Below, in pieces: positions 1 to 9,200 of a stretch of 64,000 nucleotides of DNA (its first letter is position 1; each line of letters starts with the position of its first letter). The notes below the pieces were generated by a model. It ran no database searches, was not told where the DNA came from, and worked only from the letters and a program-made list of their open reading frames with translations. The position numbers and the translations under genes were made by a program. The stretch is from Nematopogon swammerdamellus (taxonomy: Eukaryota; Arthropoda; Insecta; Lepidoptera; Adelidae): the NCBI GenBank assembly GCA_946902875.1, contig OX336343.1, positions 1,526,754-1,590,753 on the forward strand, written 5' to 3'.

Positions 1-300
1 ACCATGGTGCGTTTGATATGTTTCGAAGCACTTTGTTTTGGAATCTCTGCAAGATCTCAATGTTACTGTTGCCTGCAGTGCCCCACAACTGTATGCCATA
101 TGTCCACACCGGCTTGATGACCGCTTTGTAGATGAGGAGTTTGTTGGATGTGCTCAGTTTAGAGGCTCTGCCCATCAGCCAGTGCAGTTTGTTGAGCCGT
201 AGGTTCAGTTCCTGTCTTTTGCACCTGATGTGCTCTTTGAATGTCTGCCTCCTATCTAAGTGCATTCCTACATAACGCGTGTGGTAGGGTTTCGCTTCCA
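1..300 (-). mobile_element. Non-LTR retrotransposon RT C-terminal fragment
   Basis: Reading the minus strand gives an open stretch with hallmarks of the region after the reverse transcriptase core of Jockey/R1-type LINEs: 'YVGMHLDRRQTFKEH', 'AVIKPVWTYGIQLWG' and 'IEILQRFQNKVLRNI'. It enters from the left window edge and fades near 300, so it is a fragment. Family assignment comes from recognised motif order; the exact clade is not determined. Confidence 0.8.
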
Positions 301-599
301 AGTTTCACAGGAGGACAGTCGCCGACTCGACTATTAATTACTAATTAACTGCTCTATTAATTTGTAGATTATTTATTAGGTAGGTACGTAATAAGTACGT
401 ACCTATGCCTAATTACCTATATCCATTAGAGCCGAGCGGGCGGGGGATAGCTGCGGGGTGCGTATGATTCTAGTCGGCCCCCGCGCCGCACCGTACGTGC
501 ACCGCCGCCGCGTTTAAGAGCGTATATAAGCGAGCGTATAAGAGCGACAGTCTAAAAAATATAACCAGAGAAAAACGTGGCACTGGACAAAAAACACTG
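301..599. other. No gene recognised
   Basis: Contains a short AT-rich stretch with repeated GTAGGTACGTA-like words (about 375-415) and then a GC-rich stretch (about 425-510). No coding similarity, SINE or TIR was seen. Confidence 0.4.
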
Positions 600-1404
600 G
601 TGTCTGCTACGGCCAAAATACCTAAAGGCTGGGGGAATTTCCTAAGGGACAATTCAAACAAAGAAGGACTGTTTCACTTGCTTTCAATACTCTGCCAATC
701 CTACGCAAACGAAATTGAGAATGGGAAAGAAGTTTGCATCACGGATGGGCCAAATATTTTCACCAACATCACCCGTGCCCGTGACACACAGCGATTAGCC
801 CCGTGTAATCATGAAGAGGCGGATACTCGCATGATGGGCTTAACAAAAATTATGCTACGTACTGTAGATACCGATGTCGTAGTGCTAGCAGGTGCACAGG
901 TGCAAAAATTACCTCAGCTTGAAGAGCTGTGGGTGCACATAGGTACTGGAAAACACCACCAGTACCTGTCAGTCAGTCAGCGTGTAAGCGTCCACTGCTG
1001 GACATACGCCTCTCCAGTTTTCCTACAGTCCTCCCGGCCTTCAGCGGTACGGAACCACTGCTTTCCGCCAGTAACTTTGCTGCCATGATATTGCGACTTC
1101 CATATGTAAAGACTTAAATGTTTGCATTACCTATACCTATATTAAGTATAGACACAATAGATACTTTATATAATAATGTAATTTTTTTACAGTACCACAG
1201 CGAGCGAGGGCCTTGCCTCTGTTTCATGCGTTTTCTGGGTGTGACACTGTCTCTTGCTTCAGCGGAAAAGGCAAGAAAAGTGCTTTTGAAGCATGGGAGG
1301 CCTTTCCCGCTTTAACTGAGAGTTTGGTGTCAGCGACTGAAGGGCGGCTCGAAAAGGCAATGACGACGATTGAAAAATACGTCGTTATTTTTTATGACAT
1401 GTAG
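600..1404 (+). pseudogene. Fragment of an uncharacterised 'HEEADTR / FHAFSGCDTVS' protein
   Basis: Two open blocks belong together. Block 1 (about 600-965) has 'CNHEEADTRMM', 'TVDTDVVVLAGA' and 'ELWVHIGTGK'. Block 2 (about 1191-1402, after a TTTTTTACAG acceptor-like site) has 'ALPLFHAFSGCDTVSCFSG' and 'GKKSAFEAWEAF'. I recognise these motifs from uncharacterised proteins in many animal genomes that are often scattered and repeat-associated. No biochemical function is assigned. Between the blocks is unrelated sequence including a LINE-tail-like word GTCCACTGCTGGACATACGCC near 990, so this is either an intron with a retroposon or a broken copy. N- and C-terminal parts of the family are missing. 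A decayed mobile gene is most likely. Confidence 0.55.
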
Positions 1405-1549
1405 ATTTATTAATATTTTTTTGAAGTGGATACTTCTTTGTTCACCATATGGGCCCCCCTTTTCAGAACTTCTACGTCACTTCCGGAACGACTTTTTTAA
1501 CTAATATAACTAATATAAACTGTTAAAACTTTATGAAATTAATAGAACT

Positions 1550-1716
1550 TCGGTCGAAACGGCTATGTGAATAGTTCGTGTTTTCCGTCCAGTTCAGTGT
1601 TGCCGGTGCGAAATGAAGGGAAGCATTGACATGACACCTAGTTCACCCGGTGTTATGGGCTTACATCACGGATGTTGTAGGTGATGTAGCCAACCGTGTC
1701 AGTTTCCATAAAAAAA
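1550..1716 (+). repeat. SINE-A/C 3' body, truncated
   Basis: Shares the 3' half of the abundant SINE of this window (GGTCGAAACGGCTATGTGAA ... CAACCGTGTCAGTTTCCATA) and ends in a short A-tract. The head is missing. Confidence 0.85.
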
Positions 1717-2429
1717 TTACGACATGGTAATAATATAAAGCATTTACTTTAGGTAGCAATCACAAACATGGGTAAGGTAGGTATGTGTGTGTGTATGTGA
1801 GGGTGGGTGTGTGTGTATGTGAATAATTTAATGTTTAATTAGCAATAATTTTACAAATGTATAATAATAATAATAATCACGTATCACCTAGGTAACTGTT
1901 TTCAATTCACTACGCATCTTAGCACGATGTTCGCCTCAAAATGTAAATACACGGCACTGTTTTGAAATTTTTTTCACTCACTTATTATTACGCCATCCCA
2001 ATAAAATTTATATATTTGTAATCCTGGTAAATGCAGCTATTAGCCCATATTTTTTATTTATCTTTATCTTTAGTAGTTCAAAAGTAAACGACGTTTATTT
2101 AAAAAAAATATTTTCACGTTTTGTGAGTTTTGCCTAATATTTATATTTTTTTGTATAGAAAGGCAAAATGTTTCTTCCAGAAATGAATCCGTCGTCCTTG
2201 AGTTATCCGAAAATGACATCACACTTGCCCTAATACCTATAGTTTTGAAGGAATAGGGTACAAAGTGAAGCGCGGCAGAAGCAAACTTCCACCCCCTCCC
2301 CCCGCCACCCCCGCGGTGACCCCCGATGTCTACCGGTGGAAATCCACTCAGGAGCACCTAAGGAACAACTGTTGCAAGTATGAGCCTTCTAAGTAAAAAT
2401 GCAGGGTATATCGCACTAAATCCTCCACT
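1717..2429. other. AT-rich, no gene; TG-rich microsatellite
   Basis: Holds an imperfect TG/TATG microsatellite near 1783-1822 and homopolymer runs. Minus-strand ORFs here have no recognisable domain. Confidence 0.4.
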
Positions 2430-2720
2430 AATGGGCAGTTTCCACATTCCCAAGAATCTGCTGTCGTTCTACTGCCACCACCGGGCACTCCAGGAGCACG
2501 TGGGTGGCTGTTTCGTCCTCCGCCATGCATCCTTGGCATAGGGGACTGTCGGTGACACCTATTGTAAACAAGTGTCTGTTGAGTGGGCAGTGAACCGTAA
2601 GAAGTCCCACCGCCATACGGAGTTGACCCCTGTGGAACTTTAGCAGGCGCTTCCTGAGTCGCAAGTCCAGTTTGGGAATGGCTTCCCGGGATTGCCTGCA
2701 GTCCCTGGTGTTGGCCCAAA
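2430..2720 (-). mobile_element. LINE RNase H-distal C-terminal fragment
   Basis: The minus strand encodes 'GQLRMAVGLLTVHCPLNRHL' followed by 'CQGCMAEDETATHVLLECP'. The cysteine/histidine pattern CxxC...H...C is the cysteine-rich tail typical of Jockey/R1-type LINE polyproteins after RNase H. No upstream domains are attached, so it is an isolated 3' fragment. Confidence 0.75.
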
Positions 2721-2799
2721 GATTTTCACGTTTGGAAAGCCGCAACATATTAAAGTGTGAAACTTTAATCCAATCCCACAAATAAATAAAAAAGAACAT

Positions 2800-3540
2800 C
2801 TTTTCAACAACAAAGAAGTTCAACTTCGAGGCCACAGCGTGAAACTAAGTTGAACAATCTTTAACAGCCTCGTCAGCCTCGTCAGCCTCGATATCTCAGT
2901 GGTGCAGACAGTCAACTGTCGCTATTGAATGTTAAGCAACGCTGGGTGCGGTCAGTACTTGGATGGGTGACCGCTGACCGTTGGAGGCTGACCGAGGTTC
3001 GGATTCCTCGTAAAACTGTAGGTCCCTTTCCTCCTAATCTTACTTGGTGGTAGGGTTTAACCCGCCCTGGTTGGTACCACCGCACTGAATGAAACGTCGC
3101 TCTAAATGGCTATGTAAATAGTTTGTGTTTTCCGACCAGTTCAGTGTAGCCGGCACGATCAAAGGGGGAAGCACTGACATGGCACGTAGTTCACCCAGTG
3201 TTATGGGCTGACATCACGGACGTTGTAGGTGATGTAGCCAACCGTGTCAGTTTCCATAAAAAAAAAACAGCAATACTCCCAAACATTTCATAACAAACAG
3301 ATTGGCGGACGACTGGAACCAACTTCCAGAGGAAGTAATAAGCGAACTTAGTACCAACCAATTCAAAAATAGACTAGATAAATATCTAACAAATAAAACA
3401 TAATCTCGAAAAGAGTGCTGAAGAAAGATAATAAAAAAAATATTGTAAACAAATCTAAGATAATGACCAAAACAACAAATTTTAACCGGATTTAGACATA
3501 TCAGCCTAGGCTGCCTGTCTAAAATAAATAAATAAATAAC
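2800..3540 (+). mobile_element. CR1-like LINE 3' end, split by a SINE
   Basis: Left piece (about 2807-2868) and right piece (3266-3540) match the contiguous copy at 28195-28556, which encodes 'RNRVVDDWNQLPEEVISALT' and ends in AAATAAATAA. A SINE-A copy sits between them. The sequence terminates in the same AT-rich tail near 3537. Confidence 0.8.
2869..3265 (+). repeat. SINE-A, full-length (tRNA/5S hybrid head)
   Basis: The head has a tRNA A-box-like ATCTCAGTGGTGC. It is followed by GTTAAGCAACGCTGGGTGCG and CAGTACTTGGATGGGTGACC, which closely resemble the 5S rRNA internal control region. Then comes GGTTCGGATTCC, a B-box match. Body and A-tail follow. It is flanked by the 6-bp target duplication AACAGC (2863-2868 and 3266-3271), and the uninterrupted LINE copy at 28240 gives the empty site. 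Confidence 0.9.
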
Positions 3541-3807
3541 AAGAAATCTCGTCAGAATATACTTTTTTCTGTTTGGGTGCAGAATTATTTTGATGTCAAG
3601 GTTTTTTAATCATATAATATCTAAAGTGCTCTCTCGTTCTAATAAGAAAAATTGCACTGGATGAATATTTTCGACGCCACCTTCGACGGAAGCGAGCATA
3701 CATCAAAGGATCGAGACCAGGGCTTTCAGAACCTAATAGGTTATAATTAAAATGTTTGTTCTTTTGGCCACTTTTTAGCGTTCCATACTCTAATCCAAAT
3801 TACTGTG

Positions 3808-3970
3808 TGTGGCCCGGTACTTGAAACGAATAGACCCACCGCATCTCTCTCCGTGCATATTGTAAAAGGCGACTAAGGGATAAGGACAAGATGCCGTGCT
3901 AAAGGACGAAAGGATAGCCACCTCTCACTTTGGCACGGACCTCCGCAGTAGGTAACTTGCCTTTCGCCAT
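3808..3970 (+). repeat. SINE-E copy
   Basis: Starts with the GTGTGGCCCGGTACTT head, then TAAAAGGCGACTAAGGGATA, then GACAAGATGCCGTGCTAAAG and a CACCTCTCAC block. Matches 17230-17465 (+) and 33203-33385 (-). Confidence 0.75.
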
Positions 3971-3980
3971 TTGCTCCTTC

Positions 3981-4179
3981 TATATTCTACACCTGCTGCT
4001 TCACCATTCGGAACCGACGTAAAACTGTAGGTTCCTTTCCTTACCCCTTACTAGGTGGTAGGCTCAAATTGTAGCCGACTGGGTTGATACCACTGTACTG
4101 AATGAAACGTCGCTCGAAACGGCTATGTAAATAGTTTGTGTTTTCTGTCCAATTCAGTGTAGCCGGCACGATCGAAGGG
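3981..4179 (+). repeat. Chimeric SINE-B/A fragment
   Basis: Begins with SINE-B post-head sequence (CACCTGCTGCTTCACCATTC, GTAGCCGACTGGGTTGATAC) and switches to SINE-A body (ACGTCGCTCGAAACGGCTAT). The switch occurs just after the block shared by both families. Confidence 0.75.
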
Positions 4180-4180
4180 A

Positions 4181-4366
4181 GGGGTTGAACCCTACCACCA
4201 AGTAAGGTAGGAAGAGAAGGGACCTACAGTTTAACGTGGAATCCGAACCGCGGTCAGCCTCCAACAGTCGAGCGGTCACCCATCCAAGTACTGACCGGCT
4301 CAGCGTTGCTTAACCATCAATAGCGACAGTCGACTGTCTGCACCACTGAGCTATCGAGGCTGTCAA
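4181..4366 (-). repeat. SINE-A head half, inverted
   Basis: Minus-strand SINE-A head: GAGGCTGTC end, tRNA A box, 5S-like block (reverse of CACCCATCCAAGTACTGACC) and B box. Truncated at the central block and joined directly to the preceding + fragment, forming an inverted junction. Confidence 0.85.
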
Positions 4367-4370
4367 ATGC

Positions 4371-4425
4371 AGTGGGGGCAAGAAATGCAGTGGGGCTATT
4401 CTTTTTAAGCACCGGCCCACACAGT
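4371..4425 (-). repeat. SINE-C/E head fragment
   Basis: Reads GCAGTGGGGCTATTCTTTTT and CACCGGCCCACACAG, the reverse of the GTGTGGGGCCGGTACTT head. Confidence 0.65.
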
Positions 4426-4945
4426 ACTGGTGAAAATCAGGCTGATAATCAAGTTCCACAGTTATTTCCTTGAAATGAAATGAAATGAAAACGTTTATTT
4501 ATCGCCATTTCGCATTACAATTTTAAGAAACAACACAATCTAATGATTTAGTCATATTGGCGACAAATTGGGCTCAACTCAGCGTGTGCAATAGATACCT
4601 ATTGCGCTGATTTTCAGTTGAACCCATTTTGCCGGGAAATACATTTTTTTTACTTACAGGCTAGACATACATTGATGATAAAAAACAATTGTGAGAATAA
4701 CAAAAAAAAAAGAAAGATAACCTTAAATTCCTACCAAAAACACTAAATAAACAAATTTATCATAAATATGGAAAACTAACCAGAACTGTATAACAAAATA
4801 TTAAAATGAGAAATAAACAAAATACAACATAAACAAAAGACCTACGTGTGTACATACATATTACAAATTAACATAAAATTACACTACCGACTATAAATTA
4901 AGACAAACATTATTACAGAAGAAACTAAATTAATTACTATGAATT
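4426..4945. other. AT-rich, possible LINE 3' UTR
   Basis: Has GAAATGAAATGAAATGAAAA then TTTATCGCCATTTCGCATT, suggestive of a minus-strand LINE tail. No coding sequence supports this, so it is only a suggestion. Confidence 0.3.
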
Positions 4946-5205
4946 ATTTTTTTTTTTTTTTTATGGAAACTGACACGGTTGGCTTTCATCACCTACAGCA
5001 TCCGTGATGTCAGCCCATAACACCGGGTGAACTTAGTGCCACGTCAGTGCTTCCCTTCGGTCGTGCCGGCTACACTGAACTGGACGGAAAACACAAACTA
5101 TTTACATAGCCGTTTCGACCGACCTTTCATTCAGTGCGGTGGTACCAACCCGGGCGGGTTAAACCCTACCACCTAGTAATATAAGAAGGGAGTCATATCC
5201 CTTAA
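4946..5205 (-). repeat. SINE-C, 3' two thirds
   Basis: Poly(T), then the reverse SINE-A/C body to CCTACCACCTAGTAATATAA and GGGAGTCATATCCCTTA, which is SINE-C specific. The head is truncated. Confidence 0.85.
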
Positions 5206-5579
5206 TTAGATTCAACCCAAGAGGTCAGAACGTTGGCACTGCAACAACCAAGGCTTGCAGGCGGCTCGAAAAGAGTATATAGTGCGCTTTTCACGCAAGG
5301 GTGGTGGAAGATTGTTCCAGCACTTGGTTGCACAGTACCTGAATGACCCCTCAAAACCTGCTGAGACATGACGCGGTACTACGAGAAGATGGCCTCTGGC
5401 TCTAGTGTCGTGATTATGTATGTTCCGGGATCAGGTAAGCTTTTCATGAAGGTATTCCGGTGTTTCCGTTTGTATAACTTTGAAAACGAGACATGCTAAA
5501 TGAAAAGCTCGCCTGGTTTTCATTTTCAATATTCCTCTTCCATTGAGGTAGGGAGTAATGTGCGTACGCCTCGGAATGG
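5206..5579 (+). other. Unassigned, weakly coding-like stretch
   Basis: One frame reads 'SRKGGGRLFQHLVAQYLND' (about 5260-5350), faintly reminiscent of Helitron-type proteins. A second open piece from ATG 5371 ends at a GTAAGC donor-like site (about 5434). Neither is long enough to assign. The second was considered as an upstream exon of the zinc-finger gene, but its phase (1) does not fit the next exon. Confidence 0.25.
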
Positions 5580-5822
5580 TACTGTGTGGGGTCGGTACTT
5601 AATAAGAATAGTCCCACTGCATCTCTCCCCGTGCATGTCGTAAAAGGCGACTAAGGGATAGGCGGCCTGCAGACACCCCGGTCGACTTGTGGCTTTCATG
5701 GAAGACAGGCTGACTGGGGTAGCTGGAGACTGCGGGGTTTTGCACGAAGGTCCCCAACCAAGCGGGATTAGTTTGCAGGCCTAGAGCCAACCCCAAACCA
5801 AAACAACAACAACAACAACAAA
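5580..5822 (+). repeat. SINE-D copy with CAA tail
   Basis: GTGTGGGGTCGGTACTT head, GTCGTAAAAGGCGACTAAGG, then GTTTTGCACGAAGGTCCCCA, GCCTAGAGCCAACCCC and an (ACA)n tail. Compared with 27252-27428 it has about 70 extra bases in the middle. Confidence 0.8.
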
Positions 5823-6073
5823 CGCCGCGGAATGTTGAGCCAGAAACGCGCGCACGCATTTTGCACACGTTGTATTGCCTGTGATGTCTTGGCCAGTAGC
5901 CGCGGGCCATACACCGTGTCACAATAATCAAAGGGCGAAAGGATCAGACCATCTGTGAGTAATATTTTTACCTTTTCCGAAAGGTAGGGCCTAATATTAT
6001 AAAGAGCTTTAAGCCTGTAGAAGGCTGCTCAGTGCCTTCAGTTTGGGCAAGTACAGCGTGTGACTAACGGCGT
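5823..6073. other. Upstream region of the ZAD zinc-finger gene
   Basis: No repeat recognised. Any 5' UTR or promoter of the + strand gene starting at 6074 should lie here or further left. GACTAACGGCGTATGCGCAG (6062-6081) resembles a branch site plus acceptor, so the first visible exon might instead be spliced to an unseen one. Confidence 0.35.
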
Positions 6074-6223
6074 ATGCGCAGGAGACAAGAGGGGCACGCG
6101 GCGGGCGGCGGTGGGGAGCTGGTGTGTCGGGTGTGCACGGGCAGCGGCTGTACACCGCTGCGCGAGACTCTCGGGGACGGCGGCGACATCATGTCGGCCG
6201 TCTGCTCCGTTACTGGTGTAGCG
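6074..6223 (+). CDS. Gene 1 exon 1: ZAD first half
   Basis: Encodes 'ELVCRVCTGSGC' with the first ZAD cysteine pair and ends 'SVTGVA' at a GCG|GTACGC donor, phase 0. A minus-strand SINE-A starts about 25 bp into the intron. Confidence 0.85.
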
Positions 6224-9200
6224 GTACGCTGGCACTGCACTATTTTTATTTATTTATTTATTTTATGGAAACTGACACGGTTGGCTACATCACCAACAAC
6301 ATCCGTGATGAGGGCAAACATACTCAAAAACCCGAGGACACTCCAAGAGGCCTGCAAGTACGTCGGCAGCCTGCAGGACTTCTGGAAGGAGCTGGGCTGG
6401 ATCGAGTAGCGGCCGGGGTGATACGCACAGCGGGTCCAAGAAGAGCGACCTACATGCGGAAAATGCCCATCAAGAAGAAGAAGAAGAAGATCCGTGATGT
6501 TAGCCCATAACACCTTGGTGAACTAGGTGCCATTTCATTAATGTCGGCTACACTGAACTGGACGGAAAGCGCTAACTATTTACATAGCCGTTTCGACCGA
6601 CGTTTCGCTCAGTGCGGTGCTAGCAACCCGGGCGGGATAAAACCTACCACCTAGTGAGATAAGAAGGAAAGGGACATACAGTTTTAACGTGGAATCCGAA
6701 CCACGGTCAGCCTCCAACGGTCGAGCGGTCAGTACCCATCCAAGTACTGACCGCGCCCAGGGTTGCTTAATAACAGTCGACCGACCGCACCACTGAGCTA
6801 CCGAGCCTGACAAAATTGTATTGCTATTGTATATTGTTTATTAAGTGGTGCGATTGGTCGACAGTCGTTCGTGATCATAAGCACAGTGTGTTCAAATTTT
6901 GGGCCACTAGCAAAAAAAAAATATTCCTCCCGGTCTGAACGTTTTTATTAATTAAACCTTCTAACGAAACTAAAAAAAAAATATTTTTTTATTTTTATGT
7001 AAGGCTGAGTCGGAGGGGCCAAAGCACATGCTCCGATCAGCGAATATCACCTCCGAGAAGGTAGGTGCCATACCGGAGACTTCCCTGGATTCCTGGCTAA
7101 ACTGGACTAGAGGAGAACACAACCGAGGCTGCTATCTGGCCATCTTACATCCAGTGCGGTGGTACCAACCCAGTCGGCTACAAATTTAAACCTACCACCT
7201 AGTAAGGGGCAAGGGAAGGGACCTACAGTTTTACACCGGTTCCGAACGGTGAAGCACTCATTGATACACGCCGACCGGATTCGAACCTCGGACCTCTCGC
7301 ATGAGAAGCCGATGCCCAAAACACTTGGCCACCCGCCGCTTAAAATGAATGTGTTGCAGATGAGCGTTGAGGACAGCTTCCCCAAGTACATCTGCACGGC
7401 GTGCCTGCAGCTGCTGCGGTCCGCCCTGGAGCTCCGCCGCACCTGCCAGGCCTCCGACCGCAAGTTCCGCTCGGCACTCACCCAGCACTGTACGTGCACG
7501 CCTCTTCTTTTTTTTTTTTATGGAAACTGACACTTTTGGGTACATCACCTACAACATCTGTGATGTCAGCCCATAACACAGGGTGAACTTGGTGCCACGT
7601 CAGCCTTCCCTTCGGTCGTGGCGGCTACACTGAACTGGACGGAAAACACTAACTATTTACATAGCCGTTTCGACCGACCTTTCATTCAGTGCGGTGGTAC
7701 CAACCCGGGCGGGTTAAACCCTACCACCTATTAATATAAGAAGGGAGTCATAGCCCTTAGTCGCCTTTTACGACATACACGGGGAGAGTAGCAGTGGGGC
7801 TATTCTTTTAAAGTACCGGCCCCACACGGTTCTATGATTGATTATAATTTAAAGTGTGATAGTTAGTGCACCCTCTTATGACTGCAACCTAGGAAGATCT
7901 ATAGCAGGGGTGTCCAACCTAATGCAGTGGCGGGCCAGTTTAATAATTTTTACCAATGTGAAGGGCCAGAGCAGATGTTTATTTCTAGGGAAAGACAAGA
8001 GTGCTAATGTAATTATAACGCTTTGCTATAGTTTTCCATGTATCTAATTTATTATACATATATTGGTAAACAATGGTAAATTTCAATTTAAGCACAAGTT
8101 CTTACTAAATACAAAACTTAATGTGATTTTTGACATTGTTTTTTTTACACAGTGAGTCTATAACAGGTGATATTTTGAATGTTGCGATGCGGAGAAGGCC
8201 GTTCAGGTGGTTGTCTGTCAGAGATGATCTATGTAGTCTTTAATTTTACATGCTTCATGCGGGAAAAAACTGCTCGCAAGAATAAGTACTTCCAAATAAA
8301 GACACTTGTTGTAAAGCCAGCTTAGATAAGTTTGGATACCGATCAGGTTTTATGTATTTTTTGTAAAATTCGATCTGTCCATTCTGTAGGCAACTATTAT
8401 AGGCAGTTATAGAAGACTACTATACTATTATAGAAGACTATTATTACTTTGCAGCTCAATCAACTCCATTTGGATATGTTGATCCGCATATTCAATCTCG
8501 ATATCAAATGGATTTTTAAACACTTTCATGTAGGGTTCCTGAATTTTAAACTCGTTGAACCTCTCGTCAAATTCATTCCTTAGTTTTTGAAGCAAAGCCA
8601 CAAACTTTCCGAAATCCAGAGTCTGTTGATTTCGAGTAGTAAGGGTCTCTCAATGTCCCAACGGTTTTTACCTAACTGTTACTCCAGCAATATTAACTTT
8701 TTGGTGAAAGCTTGAACATGTTCATAGAGTTCAGAAACTAAGTTGATCCTTGAAGTTTTTGATTGTTGGCGAGATATTTAGTTATGTCAACCAAAAAAGC
8801 TAGATCAGTCAACCACTGCTCATCATCCAAAAAGCCAACGTCTTGTCCTTTGCTGTTCATAAAAAAAATTATTTCATCCAGGAGAGAATAAAATCTGTGC
8901 CACTGTGGATGATCTGCAGAGCCAGCGAATGCGACTAAAGTATACTATATCTTCGTGCTGTGAATCTACTTCCAACAAAAAAGCTTGAAATTGTCTGTGG
9001 TTTAGTCCTCTTGCACGTATTAAATTTATGGTTCGTATTACCTTTTCCATCACATGTTTCATTTCAACCACTTTCGCACATAGTTGCTCCTGGTGAATAA
9101 TACAGTGATGTTTTACAATTGAGTGATCCATGCTATTGTTCATCAAAGTCACAAGGCCATTTGTTCTTCCTGTCATCGCTGGTGCACCGTCTGTGGTTAG

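Noticed and set aside
2931..2975. 5S rRNA gene
   Set aside because: Only about 40 nt of the internal control region are present, in a repeated, A-tailed element.
5371..5434. First exon of the ZAD gene (ATG ... GTAAGC)
   Set aside because: It ends in phase 1 whereas the next exon would need two carried-in bases; ATG 6074 gives a complete phase-consistent model.
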